From: Pontiellaceae bacterium B1224
GTDB lineage: Bacteria > Verrucomicrobiota > Kiritimatiellia > Kiritimatiellales > Pontiellaceae
Length of the DNA stretch: 64,000 bases
Direction: 5' to 3'
Assembly (NCBI GenBank): GCA_029432815.1
Contig: JAROBA010000025.1
Coordinates: 23,706 to 87,705, forward strand
The notes under the pieces are model-generated. The model saw only the letters and a list, made by a program, of their open reading frames with translations, did not search any database and had not been told where the DNA came from. How positions within the stretch are numbered: the stretch's first letter is position 1; every line of letters begins with the position of its first letter. Shown piece after piece: positions 26,301 through 33,795 of this stretch. A program made the translations under genes and the position numbers.

Positions 26301-28136
26301 CAGATGGGCATCCAGCACCAGGCCGTTGAATTTCTGTGCGGCATCATCCCCGAAAACCGGATAATTCAGTTTTCCGTCGAAAGCCACCCGCATCGATAAC
26401 TTATCACTTTTCCACCGGCTGGCACTCGTGCCGCCGATTCCCCCGCCGATAACGCTGACCCGCCCGTTTTCGGCAAACGTTTCAGAACCGTCTGCGGTAA
26501 AAAATTCCATGGAGACCGGACGCCGGTCCGCATGCTGCGCAATCATATCGGCATAAATTCCCTGCCAGGGAACCAGCCCGGTGGCCAGCGGCGGGCCGGG
26601 TTCATCGCTCCACCAGTTATCCCAGTCCGTCACCAGCGACACGGTTGGAACGTCGAGAAGGGCATCGGCCAAGGTGAAGGTCTCGCCGTCAAAATCAGTA
26701 ATCACCGCATTGGTCATGGAAGGGTCGACTTCCCAGTCGGGGCCTCCATCGCCCCAATCAGCATAGGGCGGCAACCCGTTTCCATCCTGTTTCAACACAT
26801 CGTCGATAAAAAGATAGGTCTGCGTATTCGGAACACTCGGTTGGTATCCGGGCCGCACCGCCGCCGCACGCAGCAGCGTGGTTCCATCGATCGTGACAGG
26901 GCCGGTGTACACCGTCCCGTTCAACTCGGTGGGTGCCGAACCGTCGGTGGTATAGCGAATCGTTGCGCCCTCCGAAATATTCGTTATGGAAACCTGAAAC
27001 GGAGCATCATAAAAGCCGCGTTCCGGTCCCAGCGTCGGGGTATCGCAATAGCCTAAATAGGTGACCGCAGCATTGGGACCGCCCGGTGTCGAGGCCTCCA
27101 GCAATCCGGTGCCTGCGAGCTCGATCCTGCTTTCCGTCGAAGTGATGAATCCGGTCTGCAATTTAGGTACAAACAGGAGGTCCGAGGACGTCGATGTTTC
27201 ATTGAGTCCATGAATACTCAACACGTTCGCCCCGTCTTGCAAGGCACCCTCGTACGCGGACAGATCAAACCAGATAAAACTGCGCGCCGCTGCGTCATCA
27301 TGCAGATCAGTCGAAGCGCTGTTCCACGCCGGGGTCATGGGCGCATTGTATGATGCAACCCACGTCGAATTGATATATGCCACAAAGCCATCGTCGAACT
27401 GCATACCCAGGCGCAGCAAATCAGCCGGATTGCTGCTGTCGTATATGAACGGAACCCGCATGTAGACCGATGCATTCACGCCATGCATGGCTCCCACATC
27501 AAGGCCGATCAGGAACTCATAGCCAGAGGAGCGTTCGAAACCGACGCCGGTAGTTCCGCTCAGCCATCCTGAATCGTCGAAACCCGGCAGTTTCCAATCA
27601 TTGGAATCGCCGGCGCTGCTTGGGATATGAGCCGTGCACGGCGCTCCGGATTCAACCAGCGTGGTCGTCGAGGTGCTGGTCCCGCCGGAAAAACCATAGC
27701 CATACGAAATATCCTCCTGCTGCTCCGGGAACGAAATTTGGTTTTCAACGGTCGTACCATCAGGTTGAACCAGAGCAACCGTCTCGCCGGATGCACTCAG
27801 TTTAAAATTGGTGTGCAGTTCCGCTCCGGAGACCGCCCGGTCTTTATCGGAGGCGAATACGACCAGGAATCCTTTGCCCGGAATCGTGACAGCCGGCAGC
27901 GTCCATTTCGTTAAGTTGGTAGTCGTATCCGTCAAGTACCAGCCGGCAAGATTAACCGCATTGGAGGAATTATTGTACAGCTCGATCCAGTCTGAAAAAT
28001 CGCCATCGATATCCTGCAGCGTATTGTCATTATCCGCCATACATTCGCTGATATAGACTTCCGCAACACAGGGAATTGCTAGCAGCATTACCCCTGAGAG
28101 CAAAAGCATTCGTTTCATGGTCCGGTTAATACCCAT
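23322..28136 (-). CDS. Giant secreted CotH-kinase and lamin-tail-domain protein
   Basis: 1604 residues; the ATG at 28136 has AAAGGA about 7 bp upstream, and the signal segment is MKRMLLLSGVMLLAIPCVA. Domains in order: lamin-tail domain (VYISECMADNDNTLQDIDGDFSDWIELYN, about 27-150), a beta-sandwich region, chitobiase-like FN3 (GATIRYTTDGSAPTELNG), a CotH-like atypical kinase (HSRFVHLYLNGLYWGMFDMHERPDEHF; WRYHSWDAEH), a second chitobiase-type domain (YAIYYTTDGTDPRA), and three more lamin-tail domains (VTELMYHAPDGNAQDYIEIRN; LLNEITAHTD; WISELMYNPPAPSG). The C-terminus has DSDADGLDDAWETLYFGS and GRSYSVYWTDDLAQPF, a tail shared with the DUF362 protein. CotH proteins phosphorylate secreted spore-coat proteins in Bacillus; the substrate here is unknown. 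Confidence 0.88.
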   Translation of the reverse strand: MGINRTMKRMLLLSGVMLLAIPCVAEVYISECMADNDNTLQDIDGDFSDWIELYNNSSNAVNLAGWYLTDTTTNLTKWTLPAVTIPGKGFLVVFASDKDRAVSGAELHTNFKLSASGETVALVQPDGTTVENQISFPEQQEDISYGYGFSGGTSTSTTTLVESGAPCTAHIPSSAGDSNDWKLPGFDDSGWLSGTTGVGFERSSGYEFLIGLDVGAMHGVNASVYMRVPFIYDSSNPADLLRLGMQFDDGFVAYINSTWVASYNAPMTPAWNSASTDLHDDAAARSFIWFDLSAYEGALQDGANVLSIHGLNETSTSSDLLFVPKLQTGFITSTESRIELAGTGLLEASTPGGPNAAVTYLGYCDTPTLGPERGFYDAPFQVSITNISEGATIRYTTDGSAPTELNGTVYTGPVTIDGTTLLRAAAVRPGYQPSVPNTQTYLFIDDVLKQDGNGLPPYADWGDGGPDWEVDPSMTNAVITDFDGETFTLADALLDVPTVSLVTDWDNWWSDEPGPPLATGLVPWQGIYADMIAQHADRRPVSMEFFTADGSETFAENGRVSVIGGGIGGTSASRWKSDKLSMRVAFDGKLNYPVFGDDAAQKFNGLVLDAHLAWCWTHAGRPYIGATPKFVSDALSSDIQNSMGNGKGAPHSRFVHLYLNGLYWGMFDMHERPDEHFAAEYYGGANEDYDSIKHLYDDTSEADSDYDGLPFNDNITGGDDANLHAMFALARADLSQQSNYETLEQMLDIDDLIDYLLMNFYLGNTDWAHKNWYATFNRNDPDGRWRYHSWDAEHIIETSLFDADLAGALAYDSTVKNNTGGPTEIHQNLTAGSAEYRLRFADQIHRHFFNDGILTIDNVIAAFWSRVKEVDRAMLGEAARWADNKAYLGYGDYDYSNWFNHMLDLRDNYFPYRYDVVLNQLKAAGLYPDTAAPEFTVNGSPLHGGLVAPTDAVGIESEYAIYYTTDGTDPRAVGGAVAGSIYSAPLSFSQPTLLKARAKNGNEWSALCEAVFWTDDIPLAVTELMYHAPDGNAQDYIEIRNTSSETVSLYGYKLDSAIDFQFRDSAIPSLDPGAFLLAIKDVDQFSSQYSTNGILIAGEYNGDFDNNGEKVDLEFWNEDLISFRYSDARNWPQAADGAGHSLVPLTSAMDDEARGSLDYGGNWRASSYIGGSPGYADPVPQTTVLLNEITAHTDTGEDPPFESNDQIELYNPTAADQTLNGWYLSDDLDELQKWAIPDGTVVPAHGFLLFDEDDFHSDRIAGFGLNKAGEVVVLSTADRVVDSVRFKGQLNGVSLGRYPDGADSWVMTLPTPEAPNDLLDYLWISELMYNPPAPSGYANGDIVEYIQIENRVGYAIPFESSEGPFRIDGGVSYTFPSGFSLLAGEKLWLVSFDPSDATLLNLFCSTYGLNAAEEIILGPYKGHLSNGGERVAIEWLQASDDPFQPLETSWAVLDELYYFNQSPWPEEADGTGYPLVRRAMTSWGVPTPSDSDADGLDDAWETLYFGSLLQDETEDLDNDRFNNLQESICGTNPTNGLSYFAIDCIDAPSIQWVAAPGRSYSVYWTDDLAQPFIRIASGLSAGLYTDPLHSTNGCNYYYITAEME

Positions 28137-28310
28137 CAAAGTCCTTTAATCTATCGTCACATCAAGCTCTTACTGATTACACAAAATCCTCTCGAAACGT
28201 AAGCTATTCCTGCTGGTATGTGTCTTACCAACACCCGAAATAGATAACGAATAGGCCTTGGTAATACGACGCAGCATATTAAACTATGTTCATTTATCAG
28301 GAGATTCAAG

Positions 28311-28862
28311 ATGCCGAAAATATTTACAAAAACCGGGGACAAAGGCGAAACCGGACGCTTTGATGGAACACGGGTTCCAAAAAACGATCCCCAGATGGAA
28401 GTGCAGGGTTCCATCGACGAATGTAATTCCGCCATCGGCCTGGCGCGCGCATATATTAAAGACGAAAAACTGAACGGCATTCTGAAAAACTTCCAGAGCC
28501 TGTTACTGGTTGCCGGCTCCGAAGTCACCAATGTGACACACGACCGACGCCTCCCCTATATTTCAGATGTGAACATCACCGCCATGGAAGAGCTGATTGA
28601 TAACGTAGAAGAAAAGCTGGAACCGCTCACAAACTTTATACTTCCGGCCGGAGGAAAGGCTTCTGCCCACCTGCACGTTGCGCGGGCCGCATCGCGCAAA
28701 GTGGAGCGCCGGCTGGTGACCTTCCGCGACACGGCCGATGTGAATCCGATTCTGCTGGCCTACTTCAACCGCCTGTCCGACACCCTCTTTGTCCTCGCCC
28801 GCTATGCCTCCAAGCTGGCCGGCATCAGAGACGAAGTCTGGGTGAATCCAAAAAACAGTTAA
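28311..28862 (+). CDS. pduO: PduO-type ATP:cob(I)alamin adenosyltransferase
   Basis: Transfers the 5'-deoxyadenosyl group of ATP to cob(I)alamin to make coenzyme B12. 183 residues, the normal size for this soluble family, starting at an ATG 8 bp after AGGAG. Family motifs: FTKTGDKGETGRFDGTRVPKNDP (N-terminal ATP loop), QGSIDECNSAIGLA (helix with conserved Asp and Glu), FILPAGGKASAHLHVARAASRKVERRLV and YFNRLSDTLFVLARYASKLAG. It stands alone with its own ribosome binding site and converges on the CPBP gene with a 4-bp overlap of the two stops. No other B12 gene is near, so it probably serves salvage. Confidence 0.93.
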   Translation: MPKIFTKTGDKGETGRFDGTRVPKNDPQMEVQGSIDECNSAIGLARAYIKDEKLNGILKNFQSLLLVAGSEVTNVTHDRRLPYISDVNITAMEELIDNVEEKLEPLTNFILPAGGKASAHLHVARAASRKVERRLVTFRDTADVNPILLAYFNRLSDTLFVLARYASKLAGIRDEVWVNPKNS

Positions 28863-29635
28863 TCCAGTCCCCAGATTAAGGCCGGCACAACAGCAATCAT
28901 GTTATTCACAACATGGAGCGACAGCGGCAGACACACCGCGCCCGTCCTCAGCCGGGCGAAGCCCAACAGCAACCCGAGCAGCAATAGGTATAGCAATTGT
29001 CCCAGGTCATACTGTAAACCGTGAATCAACACCCAGAGCAGGGTCGTAATAATCACAGCCCCCTTCGCTCCCATTTTAGAGGCCTCCAATCCGCGGAACA
29101 TGAATCCGCGGAAAAACAACTCTTCAACCAACGGAGCGCCGAAGACCATCGTCACGAGCAATAGATGAGGATTCGTTATCTTAAACAGCTCTTCCATCAC
29201 TCCGGCATCCGTCTCCCCGGAAAAGTGTCTAATGATTCCAAAAAGCATCATTAAACCGATCACCCCGCCCATCCACGGCAGCATCGCTTTACCGGAAACC
29301 GATCGCCAGCCTTGCCACCCCAGATACGTTGGAACCGAGAGCCCACGGTAGGAACGTATAATTAAAAACACCATGCCCAGAATAACCGGATAAGAAAACA
29401 GCACAGCCCCCATCAGGACATTCCCGTTCATCGAAGTCTCAAAGTTCGGCGCGGAGTTTCCGATCACCGCATCAACGATTATCCCGACCATAATGAAAAA
29501 GGTCTGGGCAATAACAGAAACCACGCCGATCAGCAGCGTATAGCAAATCGTTGCTCTAACTGATAACGGAGCAACCGTTTTCACCTCTTCAGCAACCGCA
29601 CGCTCTCCCCCACCAATGCCTTCTTCAGAATTCAT
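28859..29635 (-). CDS. CPBP-family intramembrane metalloprotease
   Basis: 258-residue membrane protein of the CPBP (Rce1/Abi) family. Several hydrophobic helices; conserved motif 1 VEELFFRGFMFRGL with Glu-Glu-x3-Arg, motif 2 VLIHGLQYDLGQLLYL with its His, and motif 3 LSLHVVNNMIAV with His and Asn. These residues form the active site of the Rce1-type glutamate protease. The substrate is unknown; some relatives process peptides or bacteriocins, but no peptide gene is adjacent. The 3' end overlaps the adenosyltransferase gene by 4 bp. Confidence 0.88.
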   Translation of the reverse strand: MNSEEGIGGGERAVAEEVKTVAPLSVRATICYTLLIGVVSVIAQTFFIMVGIIVDAVIGNSAPNFETSMNGNVLMGAVLFSYPVILGMVFLIIRSYRGLSVPTYLGWQGWRSVSGKAMLPWMGGVIGLMMLFGIIRHFSGETDAGVMEELFKITNPHLLLVTMVFGAPLVEELFFRGFMFRGLEASKMGAKGAVIITTLLWVLIHGLQYDLGQLLYLLLLGLLLGFARLRTGAVCLPLSLHVVNNMIAVVPALIWGLD

Positions 29636-29653
29636 AACACCCCTTGAAAATAC

Positions 29654-29728
29654 TGGAGCGGGAGACCGGACTCGAACCGGCGACGAATTGCTTGGGAAGC
29701 AATCATTCTACCACTGAATTACTCCCGC
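29654..29728 (-). tRNA. tRNA-Gly (anticodon CCC)
   Basis: 75 nt with encoded CCA. Acceptor stem GCGGGAG/CTCCCGC, D-arm around AGTGGTAGAATG, anticodon stem ATTGC/GCAAT with loop TTCCCAA giving anticodon CCC, and T-arm GCCGGTTCGAGTCCGGT. A full cloverleaf is present. Confidence 0.96.
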
Positions 29729-29855
29729 CCGTATCCATGAGATATACCCTTCCAATGTCTGGAACTCAACCCGCATTTCAGAACACCGGCATTTCCCAAT
29801 CTCTGGAACATTTAAACCGAATCCGATGAGAACCGAGCGGCGCTGGTCTTTCCTG

Positions 29856-31484
29856 CTATTCACGTTTGTGAGGAGGAGGTTCAGGAACCTTGTACTCGGC
29901 CTTGAGGCGCGCGAGCTCCTTTTTCATCGCCGCAATTTGACCCGCGTTTTCCGGATTTCCGTACGTGTTATTCATCTCCGCCGGATCGGCTTCGAGATCG
30001 TAGAACTCCCATTCCTCACCATTGGGAACATCCGTGCCGTAGAAACGGATCAGCTTATACCGTTTGCCCGCCACGCCTTCATGACGCCGCACACTGTGAA
30101 TGCCCGGATATTCGTAGTAGTGGTAATAGAGCGAAGTCCGCCAGTCATCCGGGGTTTCCCCTTTCAGCAACGGAACCAGACTGATTCCCTGCATGTCAGC
30201 CGGCACCGGCGCACCGGCGATTTCAAGAAAGGTTTCAGCAAAATCAATATTCTGAACCAGATCGTTATTCACTGAACCCGGCTTCACCTGGCCCGGCCAC
30301 CGGGCAACCAGCGGGGTGCGAAACGATTCCTCATACATGAAACGTTTGTCGAACCATCCATGCTCTCCCATGTAGAATCCCTGATCCGATGAATAGAAGA
30401 CGACCGTATTTTCAGCCAGACTGTTCGCGTCGAGATAGTCGAGTACCCGACCGATATTTTCATCGAGACTGGCGATGCAGCCCAGGTAATCTTTCATATA
30501 GCGTTGATAGCGCCACTTGACGCCTTCCGGTGTTTTCAGCCAGGCTTCACCCTTCGCCAGAATTTCCTGATTGCTGGTCTCGCGGGCATCATCCCAAACC
30601 TTGCGCTGCTGATCCGTCATCCGGAAATACGCACCAAACTCCCAGCCCCCCAGCGGCGGGAAAGGTTTCCCCGCCGCAATCAGCCTGGCCTTCTCGGCTT
30701 CGTAGGTGGCCCATGAGTTTGTTGTGAACAGTTTCAAGTCGGACTCCACCGACATTTCATCGCGAATCGTCATGGTGGCACCGGGCGCGGCCACACCGCG
30801 CGTGGCATAGTCGTCGAACAGACTATCCGGCTCGGGGATCGTGATTTCTTCATACATCCCCACATGGCGCGGAGCCGGCAACCAGCTGCGATGCGCCGCC
30901 TTCTGATGAATCATCAACATGAAGGGCTTATTCTGATCCCGCCCGCTCTCAAGCCACTTCAATGACTTGTCGGTGATGATATCCGTCACATATCCCTGCT
31001 CCATATAGTGCCCCTCTTCATTCCTGAAATAGGGCTGATAATAGTCGCCTTGACCCGGAAGGACCTCCCAATGGTCAAACCCCTGCATCTTTCCACTCAG
31101 GTGGATCTTCCCGATCATCGCCGTCTGATAACCGTTCTTTTGGAGAATTTTCTGAAACTGCGGCTGATCGTGATCGAACGCTCCGTGATTATCAAATTTG
31201 CCATGGATGTGACTGTGCTTGCCTGTCAGGAGCGTCGCGCGGCTCGGCGCACAGATTGAATTGCCGACATACGCCCGGGTAAACAGAATGCCCTCCTCCG
31301 CCAACCGATCAATATTCGGCGTAGGATTCAATGGTTTCAGCCGGCCGCCATAGGCTCCGATCGTCTGGAAGGAATGATCATCCGAGAAAATCCATACGAT
31401 ATTCGGTTTCGAAGGCTCGCTCGCCCCAGCCGACCCAACCAGCCCCACAACACTCAAGACCTGCAACAACCGTTTAATTTTCAT
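29856..31484 (-). CDS. Secreted sulfatase (third in window)
   Basis: 542 residues from the ATG at 31484 (GGGAG about 8 bp upstream; signal peptide MKIKRLLQVLSVVGLVGSAGA). The frame extends upstream but without a signal peptide. Motifs: NIVWIFSDDHSFQTIG, NSICAPSRATLLTG with the formylglycine Cys in CAPSR, MIGKIHLSG, and VVFYSSDQGFYMGEHGW. This subtype differs from the two sulfatases at 1-7.9 kb and resembles heparan/N-acetylglucosamine-type sulfatases; the exact substrate is uncertain. It ends in a His/Pro-rich tail (VPEPPPHKRE). It stands alone, 127 bp from the tRNA gene. Confidence 0.93.
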   Translation of the reverse strand: MKIKRLLQVLSVVGLVGSAGASEPSKPNIVWIFSDDHSFQTIGAYGGRLKPLNPTPNIDRLAEEGILFTRAYVGNSICAPSRATLLTGKHSHIHGKFDNHGAFDHDQPQFQKILQKNGYQTAMIGKIHLSGKMQGFDHWEVLPGQGDYYQPYFRNEEGHYMEQGYVTDIITDKSLKWLESGRDQNKPFMLMIHQKAAHRSWLPAPRHVGMYEEITIPEPDSLFDDYATRGVAAPGATMTIRDEMSVESDLKLFTTNSWATYEAEKARLIAAGKPFPPLGGWEFGAYFRMTDQQRKVWDDARETSNQEILAKGEAWLKTPEGVKWRYQRYMKDYLGCIASLDENIGRVLDYLDANSLAENTVVFYSSDQGFYMGEHGWFDKRFMYEESFRTPLVARWPGQVKPGSVNNDLVQNIDFAETFLEIAGAPVPADMQGISLVPLLKGETPDDWRTSLYYHYYEYPGIHSVRRHEGVAGKRYKLIRFYGTDVPNGEEWEFYDLEADPAEMNNTYGNPENAGQIAAMKKELARLKAEYKVPEPPPHKRE

Positions 31485-31782
31485 GCCCACTCCCTTATGT
31501 TTCATCGATGCCCGCTGCACCACAAGGGTCTTATAATCCATCCATCCCGCACCCGCAATCAAAACGATGCCTCCCACAAGCCACAGACTAACCGGGATAA
31601 TTTTTCAGTACCCATGGAGCTTTACTTGCACAAATATTTCAAAGGAAGGGATTCGTTGCTTTCCATAAATTCGCTGCCGAAATTAAGGCAGAAAAATTTG
31701 GCGGCAGAAATATGAAATAAAGCGGATGAATAGATAGTTCTGCGAACCATCGTCCTGTTAAAATCTTTGCTACAGAGCGCCG
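31485..31782. other. Intergenic region with a repeat arm
   Basis: No gene. 31651-31677 is a single copy of the repeat that forms an inverted pair at 33350-33419 (begins ATTCGTTGCTTTCCAT). A half-site TAACCGGGATA at 31588-31598 recalls one arm of the 20-bp palindrome but has no partner. Confidence 0.45.
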
Positions 31783-32667
31783 CTAAGCTTCGATTGCGGC
31801 AGTGACCAATTTGAGCGTTGAGTCGAAGGAGGAGGTTGCGAGAAGGAAGGCCCCTTGATGGCAGAAGATGCCGTCAGGTATGTCGGCGGCTTCGTTTAAT
31901 TCGTCATCCATCAATCCGGCCCAGGTCTGGGGAAAATCCTTTCGGTTCGAATATTCACCCGGCGCGGACGGAACCGCTTGGGCAAAACACTTTTTGCCTT
32001 TGGAAAAAATGGCATACAGAATCGATTCATTCCCTTTGCTGTTAAACAGGTGCTCCGTCCACTTGCAGTCTTCCGGAACAATAATATACGCCCGTTCCTT
32101 AGCTAAGGCTTCGTTAAGCGCCTTCTCCAAACCGGCGCGGCTATGTATCCAGCGCTTTGCGTTGGCAATGGCCGCCTGCAGCAATAAACGCGCACGCTCC
32201 ACTTCGCCCGCAAACGCTTCATCGGCCTTAAAGGGATTTTGGGGATTCATCATCGAGATCGAAGTTGTTAATGAGATTTCCCGCACGTCGGCAAACTCCT
32301 CAATATGCGTCGATAACTTCACCCCGTTATCAATCGCATCAAACTGACGGATCAAACGACGGCACACCCGATCGGCCACATCGGCACATCCGCAGATTTC
32401 GGCACCATAGTGCGCCCAGATTAAACCCACCGATGACATCTTCAAGCCATCTTCATACATGGGCCCATTCTTAAAGTGATGATCATAAATTTTCTCCGCA
32501 TGATCATACCGTCCCCCTACATCCACCAGATAATCGCACGCCGCCCAGACTTCCGGGTCGCGCGAGCGCTTAATCTCATACTCCGGGTGGAGCAGCGATA
32601 AAGCCGCAATGGCAAAAACATCGTCGGCATGAAAATTTCCACTATGTGTTCCAAATATAGTCTTCAA
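31783..32667 (-). CDS. MYG1/UPF0160-family predicted hydrolase
   Basis: 294 residues from a TTG start at 32667, placed after AAAGGA. The longer frame to 32757 would translate a foldback repeat (CTTTGCGTCTTTGCGGTC on this strand) and is rejected. The DHH-like start KTIFGTHSGNFHADDVFAIAALSLL, LVDVGGRYDHAEKIYDHHF (DHH motif) and LIRQFDAIDNGV define the MYG1 family, which contains metal-dependent 3'-5' RNA exonucleases in eukaryotes. The bacterial role is not established. It is monocistronic. Confidence 0.88.
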   Translation of the reverse strand: MKTIFGTHSGNFHADDVFAIAALSLLHPEYEIKRSRDPEVWAACDYLVDVGGRYDHAEKIYDHHFKNGPMYEDGLKMSSVGLIWAHYGAEICGCADVADRVCRRLIRQFDAIDNGVKLSTHIEEFADVREISLTTSISMMNPQNPFKADEAFAGEVERARLLLQAAIANAKRWIHSRAGLEKALNEALAKERAYIIVPEDCKWTEHLFNSKGNESILYAIFSKGKKCFAQAVPSAPGEYSNRKDFPQTWAGLMDDELNEAADIPDGIFCHQGAFLLATSSFDSTLKLVTAAIEA

Positions 32668-32690
32668 AATTAGTGTTCCTTTGTGAGTTG

Positions 32691-32757
32691 TTGACCGCAA
32701 AGACGCAAAGCTAGAAAGATTTAAACCAGCAGCCTTAGCGACTTCGTGTCTTCGCAA
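32691..32757. repeat. Foldback repeat (CGCAAAGACGCAAAG type)
   Basis: Left arm starts CCGCAAAGACGCAAAGC at 32695; right arm ends with CGACTTCGTGTCTTCGC, its near reverse complement. Confidence 0.65.
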
Positions 32758-33349
32758 TCATCTCCCCAGCTGTACGGTCCGATCAATCTAATCGATTTAA
32801 AAAATGAATGCCGCGCACTAAAACATGCAGAGCCCAAAGGGTCAGGTTTAAAGAGTAAACATTTATAACCGTGGCTGGAGCGGCACCGGCCTCGGTGACC
32901 TGCAGACGAGAGGATTTAAGAAAAGGCCCATGCGTTTCCCAGAAACCTTATCACGCCATCCAGTCGCGCCGTAATCGCGTAATCTGGACAACGGACTAGC
33001 CTTTGAGGTTTTAAGTTCGGCATTTCCAAGGCCTGGAACTCTGGTCAAAAAAAACAAAGACATCAGCCATGATGACCACCCGCTCAAACGGAGTGCGCAT
33101 CGCCCCACCAAAGTTTGGAAACGTATGCAGGATACGGCCGGCTCGGCCCTTCGACAAGCTCAGGACAGGTGTGCCATCCCTGCCTTTTTTTATTCAGAAT
33201 TTGTAGCCGATTCGGTAGCGCGGCCTGTGCGGATCAGTGCCATAAATTTTCTCTGCATTCCCAACCTCGACTCACGGGATCTTTACGATCCGGGTTCAGG
33301 CACTCACAAACTTATACCATTTTCTAAAACTTATCGCCTTAAACTATTG

Positions 33350-33419
33350 GCAACGAATGAATGGAAAGCAGCGAATCCAGACAGGGGGAATCATTCGTTG
33401 CTTTCCATTCATTCGCTGC
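33350..33419. repeat. Inverted repeat with 27-bp arms
   Basis: Arms 33350-33376 (begins GCAACGAATGAATGGAAAG) and 33393-33419 match as reverse complements at 25 of 27 positions, with a 16-bp spacer. A further copy of one arm is at 31651-31677. Confidence 0.75.
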
Positions 33420-33563
33420 AATTCAACCTTCGTTTATACCGGGATGTTATAATTGGTGGTATTATATCCTAAGCTGGCGTAGCCAGAACCAATACAAAAC
33501 TGAATAGGCAGAATCCGTCGCATACATGATGGGATTTGAATAAAGAGGGACTAAAATGGAATT

Positions 33564-33697
33564 GAGCCACGGATGAACTCTGATCAGCACAGATCCTGCA
33601 GGAACTTAAAAAATGAAGTCACCTACTTCGAGCAGTGAATGATCCTTGCTATGTAATTAATGGGCAATCCGTGTACATCGGTGTGAATCCGTGGTTC
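33564..33697. repeat. Foldback repeat (ACCACGGATGAACACGG type)
   Basis: Left arm begins GAGCCACGGATGAACTCTG; right arm ends GTGTGAATCCGTGGTTC. The two pair imperfectly across about 70 bases. Confidence 0.6.
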
Positions 33698-33795
33698 TAT
33701 TTTCCCATCCAGGTATGTTGCTAACAGACCCGTTCAAGGTGTATTCAGTAGGAGCAATGAATCGTTACAAGACGACAGCAACCAAGGAACATAGT

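Larger units (their letters stand above)
32668..33795. other. 1.1-kb gene-free region rich in repeats
   Basis: I see no credible gene. It holds the foldback at 32691-32757, a TTCCAANNNTTGGAA-like site at 33024-33038 (one mismatch), a CCTTCGACAAGCTCAGGACA repeat at 33149-33168, an inverted repeat at 33350-33419 and a foldback at 33564-33697. It separates the MYG1 gene from the beta-helix gene, whose promoter probably lies near its right end. Confidence 0.6.

Noticed and set aside
31588..31598. TAACCGGGATA upstream of the third sulfatase as an operator
   Set aside because: Only one arm is present, with the same extra base; no partner arm within the right distance.
32667..32757. Longer N-terminus of the MYG1 protein starting at 32757
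   Set aside because: The added residues translate a foldback repeat and are not part of the family; TTG 32667 has a ribosome binding site.
33149..33168. CCTTCGACAAGCTCAGGACA as a regulatory site
   Set aside because: I recall this string as a common dispersed repeat in many genomes; nothing here links it to a gene.
31651..33419. CRISPR array in the repeat-rich region
   Set aside because: The repeats are inverted and few, with no regular spacers and no cas genes nearby.
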